Assembly: GCF_001544755.2 (NCBI RefSeq)
Contig: NZ_FCOF02000059.1
Coordinates: 1-32,229, forward strand
Direction: 5' to 3'
Source of the DNA: Caballeronia catudaia
GTDB taxonomy: Bacteria > Pseudomonadota > Gammaproteobacteria > Burkholderiales > Burkholderiaceae
DNA length: 32,229 bases
Part shown: positions 7,356 through 14,542 of the stretch, in pieces
How the letters are laid out: each line of letters opens with the position of its first letter
How positions within the stretch are numbered: position 1 is the first letter of the stretch
Notes under the pieces: model-generated
Database searches by the model: none
What the model saw: the letters and a program-made list of their open reading frames with translations, nothing else
What the model was told of the DNA's origin: nothing
Translations under genes and position numbers: made by a program

Positions 7356-8744
7356 TCATGCCTGAAGCAGACAGGGCTCGCTGTCGCTGTCGTCGAGTTC
7401 CTGGCCCGGGCCGACTTCGCGGCAGTGCACGCCCAGGCTTTCGAATTGCGTGAAAAAGTCGGGGAAGGAGCAGGTCACGTCGCGATAGCCGTCGAGCAGA
7501 TTCGCGTGCCGGCATCGCAGCGATGCGACGAACAGAGACATGAAGATGCGATGGTCTCCCCAGCTCGACAGCTCGACGCCTCCGGCAGGGTCCGCGCCGT
7601 GGCCGTTGATCTCGAAGCCGTCGTACACGCCGTCCTTGAAAAGCCCTTTGATATCGACGCCGAGCTTGCCGAGTTCGCTCACCATCGCCTTGATCCGCGG
7701 CGATTTGTGCAGCCGCGTGATCGAACCGCCCACGACGCGGAAGCGTCCCTTCACATAGGCGCCTATCGCGGCGAGCGTCGGCACGATGTTCGGGTAGTCG
7801 CTCGCGTCGAACTCGAAGTCGCCGGCGAGCCCCGGCAAGCGATTGACGAGGGTCAGCCGCTTGTGGGCCTCGTCGAAGTTCACCTCGATGCCGAGCGTAC
7901 GCACCACGTCGATGATCGCGTACTCGCCCTGCAGGCTTTGCGCGCTCATGTTCTCGAGCACCGTGACGCCGGGAAAGATCGCGGCGGCGCCGATCAGATA
8001 AGACGACGAGGTGTAGTCGCCGCTCACGCGATACGTCGCGGGCCGATATTCGCCCGGATACACGCGGATGAGCGAGAGATCGTCGCTCGCTTCGACGCCG
8101 ATGCCGGCCTGCGTGAGCGTCGCGATGGTCTGGCGAATGTAGGACTTCGAGAGGATCTCGCCTTCGATCACGATCTCGCTCGGCTGTGCAGCCAGGGGCG
8201 CGGCAAACATGATCGCGGTGATGAATTGGGAGCTGACATTGCCGGGCAGCACGCAGCGCCCGCCCTGGAAGCCGCCGCCCCAGTTGACGATGGGCGCCTT
8301 GCCCGCGTCGCCGATGCAGTCGATGCGCGCGCCGAGCCGGTGGAGCGCGTCGAACAGCGGCTTCATCACGCGCCCCCTGAGAATCGCGTCGCCGGTGATG
8401 ACGGCGGGCGATGGCGCGAAACAGGTGAGCGCGGCGAAGGTGCGGAATACCAGACCGGACCCGAGTGCGTCGATGACGCGGTGCCCGAGGCGAAAGTCGC
8501 GACCCACGCCATGGATATCGAGGTAGCCGTCCTTTTCCTCGATCACCGCGCCGAGCGCACGGCATGCGTGCTTCATCGTCTGTGTCTCCACGCAGCGCAG
8601 GTCGTTTTCCAGCACCGAGTGGCCACGCGCGAGCGTCGCGGCCAGGATGGCGCGCTGCGTCTCGGGCTTGGAAGATGGCGTGACCGCGCAACCGGTCAGC
8701 GCGCGCGCCGGTTCGACGCGCAACAACATCGATTCAATGTTCAT
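7356..8744 (-). CDS. EPSP-synthase-like (AroA-fold) protein, divergent active site
   Basis: A 462-residue protein alignable by eye along its whole length with E. coli AroA (427 residues). Conserved segments are PSSKPETQRAILAATLA, GDAILRGRVMKPL, NVSSQFITAIMFAAPLA, SGDYTSSSYLIGAAAI and WGDHRIFMSLFVAS. AroA transfers enolpyruvate from PEP to shikimate 3-phosphate. Kept here are the counterparts of K22 (K26), R124 (R125), the SSQ loop (171-173) and H385/R386 (H398/R399). Changed are the LGNAGT loop (LGSGLVFR), the catalytic E341 (in KETDR; here HKSPR) and K411 (AKTFPDYF; here TCSFPDFF). It is therefore unlikely to be a housekeeping aroA. It may use another substrate or carry out another reaction. 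It is second in the operon, 27 bp after the DUF1611 gene. NikO and PolA of nikkomycin/polyoxin biosynthesis are precedents for secondary-metabolic members of this fold. Confidence 0.85.
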   Translation of the reverse strand: MNIESMLLRVEPARALTGCAVTPSSKPETQRAILAATLARGHSVLENDLRCVETQTMKHACRALGAVIEEKDGYLDIHGVGRDFRLGHRVIDALGSGLVFRTFAALTCFAPSPAVITGDAILRGRVMKPLFDALHRLGARIDCIGDAGKAPIVNWGGGFQGGRCVLPGNVSSQFITAIMFAAPLAAQPSEIVIEGEILSKSYIRQTIATLTQAGIGVEASDDLSLIRVYPGEYRPATYRVSGDYTSSSYLIGAAAIFPGVTVLENMSAQSLQGEYAIIDVVRTLGIEVNFDEAHKRLTLVNRLPGLAGDFEFDASDYPNIVPTLAAIGAYVKGRFRVVGGSITRLHKSPRIKAMVSELGKLGVDIKGLFKDGVYDGFEINGHGADPAGGVELSSWGDHRIFMSLFVASLRCRHANLLDGYRDVTCSFPDFFTQFESLGVHCREVGPGQELDDSDSEPCLLQA

Positions 8745-8771
8745 GTTGGGTTGCTCCCGTTTTCGTGCGTA

Positions 8772-9881
8772 TCAGTGGTTCCGGGCCGGTGCGTCGACTC
8801 GAAGCGAAGCATCCGTGCGCTCACCCAAGAGTCCGCGCCGATGCGCGGCGAGCGCATCGACGAGCGTGTCGGCGCCGAAGTGGATGACGTCGGTGGTGGG
8901 CAGCCCGGTTTCGTTGCCGATGCGCTCGACCACGCTCGCGGCATCCTCGCGGTTCATGTGTCCGCAATGCACGCTAACAGCGACGACTCTGGCAGGCCGC
9001 TGGAACGATGCGAGCTGCTCGTACACGGCGATGAGCTCCGGCAGCGCACGCAGCGGCGCATTGGGCCAGCCCTTGTGATGCGAGAGATCCGCCTCGTGGC
9101 ATAGCACGAGCGCCTGAGGCATCGCACCGTGCAGCAGGCCGAGCGTGACGCCGCTGTAGGCGGGATGCGAGATCGAACCCTGGCCTTCGACCACGATCCA
9201 GTCGTGATGGGCCGCTGATTCGAGCACCATCGATTCGGTGACGCCTGCGATGAAGTCGGCGGGCACGGCATCGACCGCGACACCTCTGCCGCTGATATAG
9301 ATGCCGCTCTGGCCGGTAGCGACGAAACCGGCGTTGAAGCCTTTGCGCCTCGCGGCTTCGGTGATCTCGATGGCGCTGGTCTTCTTGCCGACGCGGCAAT
9401 CGCTGCCGACCGTATGCACGACGAAACCGTGCAACTCATCGAGCCGGGCTGCGTTGGTGGACAGCGTCGCGGGCGGCTCCTTGGTGTCCCATATGCGGCT
9501 GCCGGATGCGGCGGCCAATGCGGCGAACTCCGGATCGGTGGCGATGCGAAAGTGCAGGCCGCTCACGACATCGATGCCCCGCCTGAGCGCAACCGCGATC
9601 TGGCCGCGCCATGATTCAGGCAACTCGTTGGAGAACAGGCCGACGCCGATCAGGAGGATCTGCGGTTCGAAGCGCAGCGCCGATTCGAGCGAATCGACGA
9701 GCGGAATGCCGTGGCCATAGCCGAGCACGGCGCCCACATCCTGTCCGGCAAGGCGGCTATCGACGACCGCTACGCAATCGTCGTGGCGGTATCGCAGATA
9801 GGAAGTGGCGACCTTGCTCGTCACCGGGCCGAAGCAGCCCTCGGCAAAGACGACCACACGTTTTTCTTTGAGACACAGCAT
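8772..9881 (-). CDS. DUF1611 family P-loop protein
   Basis: A 369-residue protein with an N-terminal Rossmann-like domain (VVVFAEGCFGPVTSK; LLIGVGLFSNELP) and a C-terminal P-loop NTPase-like domain whose phosphate loop is GSDCRVGKKT (159-168). Further family motifs are VEGQGSISHPAYS (231-243) and VLCHEADLSHHKG. This matches the two-part DUF1611 family, some members of which (DgcN) are linked to D-glutamate metabolism. In a P-loop protein a kinase-like or acyl-transfer activity on a small acid is plausible. It is the first gene of the operon, so it may catalyse an early step, perhaps making a phosphorylated substrate for the AroA-like protein next to it. That is inference. The ribosome site AGGAG lies about 9 nt before ATG 9881. 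Confidence 0.85.
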   Translation of the reverse strand: MLCLKEKRVVVFAEGCFGPVTSKVATSYLRYRHDDCVAVVDSRLAGQDVGAVLGYGHGIPLVDSLESALRFEPQILLIGVGLFSNELPESWRGQIAVALRRGIDVVSGLHFRIATDPEFAALAAASGSRIWDTKEPPATLSTNAARLDELHGFVVHTVGSDCRVGKKTSAIEITEAARRKGFNAGFVATGQSGIYISGRGVAVDAVPADFIAGVTESMVLESAAHHDWIVVEGQGSISHPAYSGVTLGLLHGAMPQALVLCHEADLSHHKGWPNAPLRALPELIAVYEQLASFQRPARVVAVSVHCGHMNREDAASVVERIGNETGLPTTDVIHFGADTLVDALAAHRRGLLGERTDASLRVDAPARNH

Positions 9882-9982
9882 AAGCTCTTGCTCCTGTCAT
9901 CGGTCAGTCGACTCGTCTCCGAACGAATCGTGAAATCAATGTAGATCAGGAAATGCCGCTCGAGCACATCGGTCGATTTAAT

Positions 9983-9995
9983 TGACGGCGCGTCA
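9983..9995. promoter_or_regulatory. Candidate LysR-type operator (T-N11-A palindrome)
   Basis: TGACGGCGCGTCA is a perfect palindrome with 5-bp arms around a 3-bp centre. It starts with T and ends with A at the spacing typical of LysR-family sites. It lies in the divergent control region, 102 bp from the DUF1611 start and 225 bp from the monooxygenase start. The LysR gene at the end of the rightward arm is the obvious candidate regulator. Confidence 0.35.
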
Positions 9996-10209
9996 GCAAA
10001 AGTGCCGGTGGAAGCGCCGTAGGCGGTTCAGTGAATATGAACGGGACTGCGCGGATACAAGGCGCGCCAGCGGCGATGAGCGGACCGAGATGCAACGCAC
10101 GCGTTGAGCGCTGCTATCGGCCCGTCAGAATTTCTTGCATCGATGAGTTAGCCCTTGCGATGACGTTTGCATCGCACCTAAGCTCGTTTCAACTTCAACG
10201 AATCCATGC

Positions 10210-10213
10210 GGAG
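10210..10213 (+). promoter_or_regulatory. Ribosome binding site fixing the monooxygenase start
   Basis: GGAG lies 6 nt before ATG 10220. The protein from this ATG (MRPLRFHWCAPRGDG) begins exactly where SsuD-like enzymes begin, whereas the 63 extra residues encoded from 10031 look non-coding. Confidence 0.55.
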
Positions 10214-10219
10214 CGAGCG

Positions 10220-11305
10220 ATGAGACCACTGCGATTCCACTGGTGCGCGCCCAGGGGAGACGGGAACACTAAGGCATCCGAAAAGGATCTGGCGAACGAA
10301 CTGAACCTCGACGGCATGATCGATTTCGTCCAGGAGGCGGAAGACCTGGGCCTCGACTCGCTGTTGATGGGGATCGGGTTTCACCTGCCTGACCCGCTGC
10401 CGCTCATCGGCGCACTAGTCCGGGAGACGAGGAAAGTGACGTTCATCCTCGCGTATCGCCCGGGGTTGATGCCGCCGACGCTGTTTGCCCAGGTAGTCAA
10501 TACGATTTCCTGGATGTCCGGCAAGCGGATTTCGCTGAACATCGTCGCCGGCATTTCTCCCGAGGAGCAGGCGTACTACGGCGACTATCTGCAGCATGAC
10601 GATCGCTATCGCCGCACCGATGAATATCTCGCGATCCTGCAGCGCTTCTGGCACGGCGAATCGCCGATAACACACGAAGGCGAGCATTACCGCCTGAGCG
10701 GCGCGAAACTCGGGCTGCCGTACAAGGACGGCGATCGCCCGCGTCTCTATCTGAGCGGCGCTTCGCAGCAGGCGCAGGAAAACGCGGTGCGTTGGGGCGA
10801 TTGCTGGCTGCGCTATGGCGACACGCCCGAAGGCATCGCGGCGGCGAGCCGGTTCGTGCTCGATGCAGGGCGGGAGGTCGGGATTCGCATGCATGTGCTC
10901 GCTCGCGAAACCCGCGCCGAGGTGCTTGCCGAGATAAAGGCGATGATGGCCAATCCGGACGAGCAGCATCGACGCAACGTTCGCGAGTTCGTCAGGCATT
11001 GCGACTCGGAGGCGGTGAAGACCTCGTTCCGGCTGGCGGAGGGCGCGGTCGACGAATGGTTGTCGCCCGTGCTGTGGTCGGGCGCCGTGGCGTATCGCGG
11101 CGGCCCGGCGCTATGCCTGGCGGGCAGCTACGAGGAAGTGGCGAAGAGTCTCATGCAATACAAGAAGGCCGGCGTCACGGAGTTCATCTTTTCGGGCTGG
11201 CCCACTCGCGGCGAAATGCGCCGTTTTTGCCAGCATGTCGTCCCGCTCGTGCGCAAGCTCGAAGCCAATGAAGGTGAGCACGAGGAGATAGCCCTTGTCA
11301 TCTGA
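10220..11305 (+). CDS. SsuD-like FMNH2-dependent monooxygenase (LLM class)
   Basis: A 361-residue bacterial-luciferase-like TIM-barrel protein, a little shorter than SsuD (about 380). Signatures are LRFHWCAPRGDGN at the first strand, FILAYRPGLMPPTLFA, GKRISLNIVAGISPEEQ and YYGDYLQHDDRYRRTDEYL, all placed as in alkanesulfonate monooxygenases. It should use FMNH2 and O2, and its reductant is most likely made by the SsuE-like reductase at 1029-1607 on the opposite arm. Sulfonate scavenging is possible, but no ssuABC transporter is present. With an exporter next door, a biosynthetic oxidation (N-oxygenation, Baeyer-Villiger or C-S cleavage) seems more likely. The MFS gene overlaps its 3' end by 11 bp, indicating one transcript. 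Confidence 0.87.
   Translation: MRPLRFHWCAPRGDGNTKASEKDLANELNLDGMIDFVQEAEDLGLDSLLMGIGFHLPDPLPLIGALVRETRKVTFILAYRPGLMPPTLFAQVVNTISWMSGKRISLNIVAGISPEEQAYYGDYLQHDDRYRRTDEYLAILQRFWHGESPITHEGEHYRLSGAKLGLPYKDGDRPRLYLSGASQQAQENAVRWGDCWLRYGDTPEGIAAASRFVLDAGREVGIRMHVLARETRAEVLAEIKAMMANPDEQHRRNVREFVRHCDSEAVKTSFRLAEGAVDEWLSPVLWSGAVAYRGGPALCLAGSYEEVAKSLMQYKKAGVTEFIFSGWPTRGEMRRFCQHVVPLVRKLEANEGEHEEIALVI
11282..11287 (+). promoter_or_regulatory. Ribosome binding site fixing the MFS TTG start
   Basis: GAGGAG lies 7 nt before TTG 11295, inside the end of the monooxygenase gene. The nearby ATG at 11305 is in another frame, and the next in-frame ATG would cut into the first membrane helix. Confidence 0.55.
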
Positions 11306-12581
11306 TGCCATCGACAGCCGCAAGGCCCGGCGCCTGCGCTGCTTCGCCGCCGGGCTGATGCTCGGCATCGTCGCAGAGCAGACGTTTCTTTTCGCGGCGC
11401 CCCTCATCATCTATCAGGAAACGGCGAGCATGACCTATTCCGGCATCGCATTTGCCGTTGAGTGGGTGCCGGCGTTGATCTGCTATCCGTTTGCCGGCGT
11501 GCTCGCCGACCGTGTCGGTGGAAAGCGGCTGTTTCTCGCATCGAATGCCGGGCGTGCGCTATGCCTCCTGGTTGCGGCGGTCGTATGCTGGACGGTTCCC
11601 GGCGCGACGATCGCCGCGCTCATGATCAATAGCGCATTGCTCTCCGCGTTCATGGCGCCGATTCGCATGTCGGTGGAAAAGACCGTCCCGGCGCTCGCGG
11701 AAGGCGACACGCTGGCGCGCCTGCAATCACTGGTGCAAAACGCGGAATTGCTGTCGAGAGCGCTCGGGCCGGTGCTTGCCGCGGGACTCGCGTACCGGCT
11801 CGGCAAGCTCCCGCTGCTCGTCGTCGCGGCGGGCGTGTTCGCTGCCGCCGTCCTGTGCTGGCGCGGCATGCCGACAGGGCTGTCCGCAAAGGCCGCACCG
11901 AGCCGCGTGGGGCAGGAACTCCTGCTCGGCTGGAAGCTCCTGATCCGTAACCGGCCGGTGCTCATGCTCGCACTGGTCAACTTCACGATCAACCTCGCGT
12001 TTGCCATCGCGATCAGCGCCAATGCCTACCTCATAACTGGGCTCTTTCATGCGCCGGACAGCGTCTTCGGCTTGATGAACACCGCCGCGGGCTTGCTCGG
12101 CTTCGTCAATCTGCTGGCGATGCCCCGTTTGCTGAAAATGTGGTCGGTCTATCGCATCGGGGCGTCGGGATTCGCCGTGATGTGCATCGGCCTCGCGTCG
12201 ATGGGCTGGACGGACACGCTGTGGATCTACGCAATATCATTTCCCGCTGCGATGGCCGGCGTCGCGTGGTTCAACGTATTCAACCGCACGCAGCGGGCGA
12301 GGGCGATCGAGCCCGAGCACCTCGGCAAGGTCATCGGTCCGTTCTATCTCGTGAACTCGCTCTCGTATCCCATCGCCGGGCTCACTACGGCGGGCCTGGG
12401 ACCCGCGCTCGGCGTGCAGCACATCATGCTTTTCATGGCAGGGCTTCTCTCGCTGCCCGGCGCGGCGTTGCTATGGCTGACGGCTCGCGAGTTCCGGGAA
12501 AAGCTGGACGGCAAGGGTCCGCAGGAACATGCGTCGGCGTCTGCCGTTGCCGCTGCGCCGAAGTGCGCCGGACGAGCCTAG
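11295..12581 (+). CDS. MFS exporter
   Basis: A 428-residue major facilitator protein with about 12 predicted membrane segments. The loop between helices 2 and 3 reads GVLADRVGGKRLFLASN, the G-x-LADR-x-GRK/R-type motif A of drug and siderophore exporters (the EntS-like MFS_3 group). Helix 1 starts at about residue 15 (CFAAGLMLGIVAEQTFLFAAP). It is translated from TTG 11295 overlapping the monooxygenase, and so is coupled to it. In a biosynthetic setting it most likely exports the product and may provide self-protection. Uptake of a precursor cannot be excluded. The stop at 12581 faces the stop of the LysR gene 70 bp away. No clear terminator is seen between them. Confidence 0.85.
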   Translation: MSSDAIDSRKARRLRCFAAGLMLGIVAEQTFLFAAPLIIYQETASMTYSGIAFAVEWVPALICYPFAGVLADRVGGKRLFLASNAGRALCLLVAAVVCWTVPGATIAALMINSALLSAFMAPIRMSVEKTVPALAEGDTLARLQSLVQNAELLSRALGPVLAAGLAYRLGKLPLLVVAAGVFAAAVLCWRGMPTGLSAKAAPSRVGQELLLGWKLLIRNRPVLMLALVNFTINLAFAIAISANAYLITGLFHAPDSVFGLMNTAAGLLGFVNLLAMPRLLKMWSVYRIGASGFAVMCIGLASMGWTDTLWIYAISFPAAMAGVAWFNVFNRTQRARAIEPEHLGKVIGPFYLVNSLSYPIAGLTTAGLGPALGVQHIMLFMAGLLSLPGAALLWLTAREFREKLDGKGPQEHASASAVAAAPKCAGRA

Positions 12582-12651
12582 AGGATTCATGGCGATGGCG
12601 GCCGGTTCATCGGAAGACCGTTGTCGGCCGCGTTTGTCGGGTGGAATGTAT

Positions 12652-13596
12652 TCATGTGGTCGTGGGAGCCGCCGCTTGACTCGCGACTTCCGCGCCGCTC
12701 GTCTGTAGTATCTCGCGCGCGCTGTTGACGATATCCGAGGAGATCGCTTCGCAGACAGGCGGTGCTGCTCGCCAGTGATGCCAGTACAACGTGACGTGCA
12801 GCGCCATGTGCCGCATCACATCGACGAGTTCGCCGCTGGCGAGCCGCGAGCGCACGGTCTGCTCCGGAAGCAGACCATAGCCCACGCCCGCGACGATCGC
12901 CTCGAATTGCGATGCGGCTGAAGGCAGGAAGTTCTTGCGATAACGGGCGGCGGCTACGCCGAATACTGCGTCGAGATACCGGTCCAGCATGGCGGTGCGC
13001 TTGCCGAGCAGTACGGCGGGCGCGGACGTGGCCGAATGAAGGGTGAAGCCTTTGCAAAAATACCGCAGCATGAAGGCCGGACTCGCAACGCAACGATAGG
13101 GCATGGTGCCGATGAGCGTAGCGGCGCAACCGCGCGCAGGCCGCGGCACGGTTGAGACACAGCCGATGATTTCCCCGCGCGTGAGGACCGGGAAGGCCGG
13201 ATCGGCATCATCCACGACGATTTCCAGTTCTACCGTGTTGCGTTCGATCAGGCGCTGGGCGACGGCGCTGAACCACGTGTCGATCGAATGCGCATCCACG
13301 CCGATGGCGAGCGGCATCATGCCCCGCCCCTCGACGCCATGCGGGCGCACCTGGCTGTAGGTGTCGGCTTCGAGCAGCCGAATGGCGACCACATGCTTGA
13401 GCAGCACCTCTCCGACCGCGGTCAGGGCCAGCGGCTTGTCGCGCACCAGCAGGACGGTCGATAGTGCCTCTTCCAGTGCCTTGACGCGTTGTGAGATCGC
13501 GCCGCGCGTCACATTGAGCCTCTCGGCCGCGCGTTCGAAACTCAAGGTTTCGACGACGGCTGCGAAAGCCTCCAACTGATGTCGGTCGAGCATCAT
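12652..13596 (-). CDS. LysR-type regulator, ArgP/LysG-like
   Basis: A 314-residue LysR regulator. The N-terminal winged helix-turn-helix (LDRHQLEAFAAVVETLSFERAAERLNVTRGAISQRVKALE, split here as residues 2-41) strongly recalls ArgP/IciA and LysG, which sense arginine or lysine and control exporters. The effector domain follows from about residue 90 (PLAIGVDAHSIDTWF). It faces the MFS gene tail to tail and is not divergent from a target, but the T-N11-A palindrome at 9983-9995 is a plausible site of action. An ArgP-like regulator suggests that the inducer is a basic amino acid or the amino-acid-like product. The start at 13596 is chosen from its ribosome site. Upstream in-frame ATGs as far as 13698 give no family-like sequence. 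Confidence 0.87.
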   Translation of the reverse strand: MMLDRHQLEAFAAVVETLSFERAAERLNVTRGAISQRVKALEEALSTVLLVRDKPLALTAVGEVLLKHVVAIRLLEADTYSQVRPHGVEGRGMMPLAIGVDAHSIDTWFSAVAQRLIERNTVELEIVVDDADPAFPVLTRGEIIGCVSTVPRPARGCAATLIGTMPYRCVASPAFMLRYFCKGFTLHSATSAPAVLLGKRTAMLDRYLDAVFGVAAARYRKNFLPSAASQFEAIVAGVGYGLLPEQTVRSRLASGELVDVMRHMALHVTLYWHHWRAAPPVCEAISSDIVNSAREILQTSGAEVASQAAAPTTT

Positions 13597-14268
13597 CAGT
13601 TTGCTCCTCAAAATATAGTCAGTACGCGCGTGCATCATGTCGGCACGCGTCAGCCAAGCGACAAGCATCGAGTGGCCAAGGCGATACTTCGACGGCACAT
13701 CGGGAAGGATGGTCCGCAGTCAGGCGAATTACAGGCACGAATGATGCCAATTCGACGGCTCCTGGCGCATAGAGCCGGGAAATTGTCGGGCGGCCGCGAA
13801 GAACCCGCCGCTCGGTGCTCATACCAGCGGCGATTGTCCCGCTGGTGCCACGAGTTCGCGCACCGCGTAGCATTTCGATGGGATCATGTGTCGTTATCGT
13901 GTCAACAAAAGACTGCGCCCTGTTGGATTGCTTCCATCTGCGGACAAGGCATTCGCCCTTGCAAGAATTGGTTTGATGCGGCCATGGCGATCGACGCACA
14001 GGCATGTTGCGTCGATCAAGGAGCAGCGCAGGTTCGTGACAACGATAAGCGAGCTTGCAAGCAATACAAACCCTCCAAAGGAAGGCATTTGATTTGTGTG
14101 GCTGCTTCCGCCGAGCGCCTATGCGCTTCTACTCAGTCGTCGAACGCGCCGGCCTCCAGAGGATCCGCGAAGGTTTTGATAATCATATAGCCGACCTCCC
14201 TCCGTTGGAATCGAACGTGCGGCGTACAGTCAGGGTGCGAACACCGACGTGACGCACAGGAGGCCGGC
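13597..14268. other. Intergenic stretch with ribosome site and hairpin, no recognised gene
   Basis: TGAGGAG (13604-13610, minus strand) lies 7 nt before ATG 13596 and fixes the LysR start. Open frames across 13700-14200 show no recognisable protein. An 8-bp perfect stem (ACCAGCGG with CCGCTGGT, 8-nt loop) lies at 13823-13846 without a T-run. The last 100 or so bases before 14269 probably belong to the non-coding left end of the IS110 element, whose outer boundary I cannot place. Confidence 0.5.
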
Positions 14269-14542
14269 ATGAATAAGTTTAGTGGAATCGACTTGCACTC
14301 GAACAACAGTGTGGTCGTCGTCAGCGATGACGCTGACCGGGTTGTCTACCAGCGACGGTTGCCGAACGATCCGGTGCAGATCCGGGCGGCGCTCGCGCCG
14401 CACCGCGAAGATCTGGTGGGAGTGGTCATCGAAGCAACGTATAACTGGTACTGGCTTGTGGATCAGCTGATGAACGATGGCTACCGGGTGCATCTGGCCA
14501 ACCCCGCGGCAATCAGGAAGTACGAGGGACTGAAATACAGTA
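14269..14542 (+). pseudogene. IS110-family transposase, N-terminal remnant
   Basis: The first 91 or so residues match the DEDD (RuvC-like) N-terminal domain of IS110 transposases: FSGIDLHSNNSVVVVSDD with the first catalytic Asp at residue 7, VGVVIEATYNWYWLVDQL with the Glu, and HLANPAAIRKYEGLKYS. After AAATACAGT the sequence leaves the family abruptly and continues as the interior of benE in another frame. The C-terminal two thirds of the transposase, including its Ser-containing domain, are absent, so the element is dead. A strong ribosome site (AGGAGG at 14260-14265) precedes ATG 14269. The junction at about 14542 is a deletion or recombination scar. Confidence 0.85.

Larger units (their letters stand above)
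9882..10219. promoter_or_regulatory. Divergent control region of the biosynthetic cluster
   Basis: These 338 bases separate the leftward nine-gene operon from the rightward monooxygenase-MFS pair and must hold both promoters. I see no convincing -35/-10 pair. A 13-bp palindrome fitting the LysR T-N11-A rule lies at 9983-9995. An open frame extending the monooxygenase upstream to 10031 exists, but it lacks family similarity, so the stretch is read as non-coding leader. Confidence 0.55.

Noticed and set aside
10031..10219. N-terminal extension of the SsuD-like monooxygenase by 63 residues
   Set aside because: The extra sequence has no family similarity, and a well-spaced ribosome site precedes ATG 10220, where SsuD-like proteins normally begin.
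12598..12631. Inverted repeat GCGGCCG / CGGCCGC between the MFS and LysR genes as a terminator
   Set aside because: The arms are 7 bp with a 20-nt loop and no T-run; short GC palindromes are expected by chance in this base composition.
13579..14190. 203-residue open frame rightward of the LysR gene
   Set aside because: It overlaps the LysR start, has no recognisable domain and an irregular Cys/Trp/Arg-rich composition typical of chance frames.
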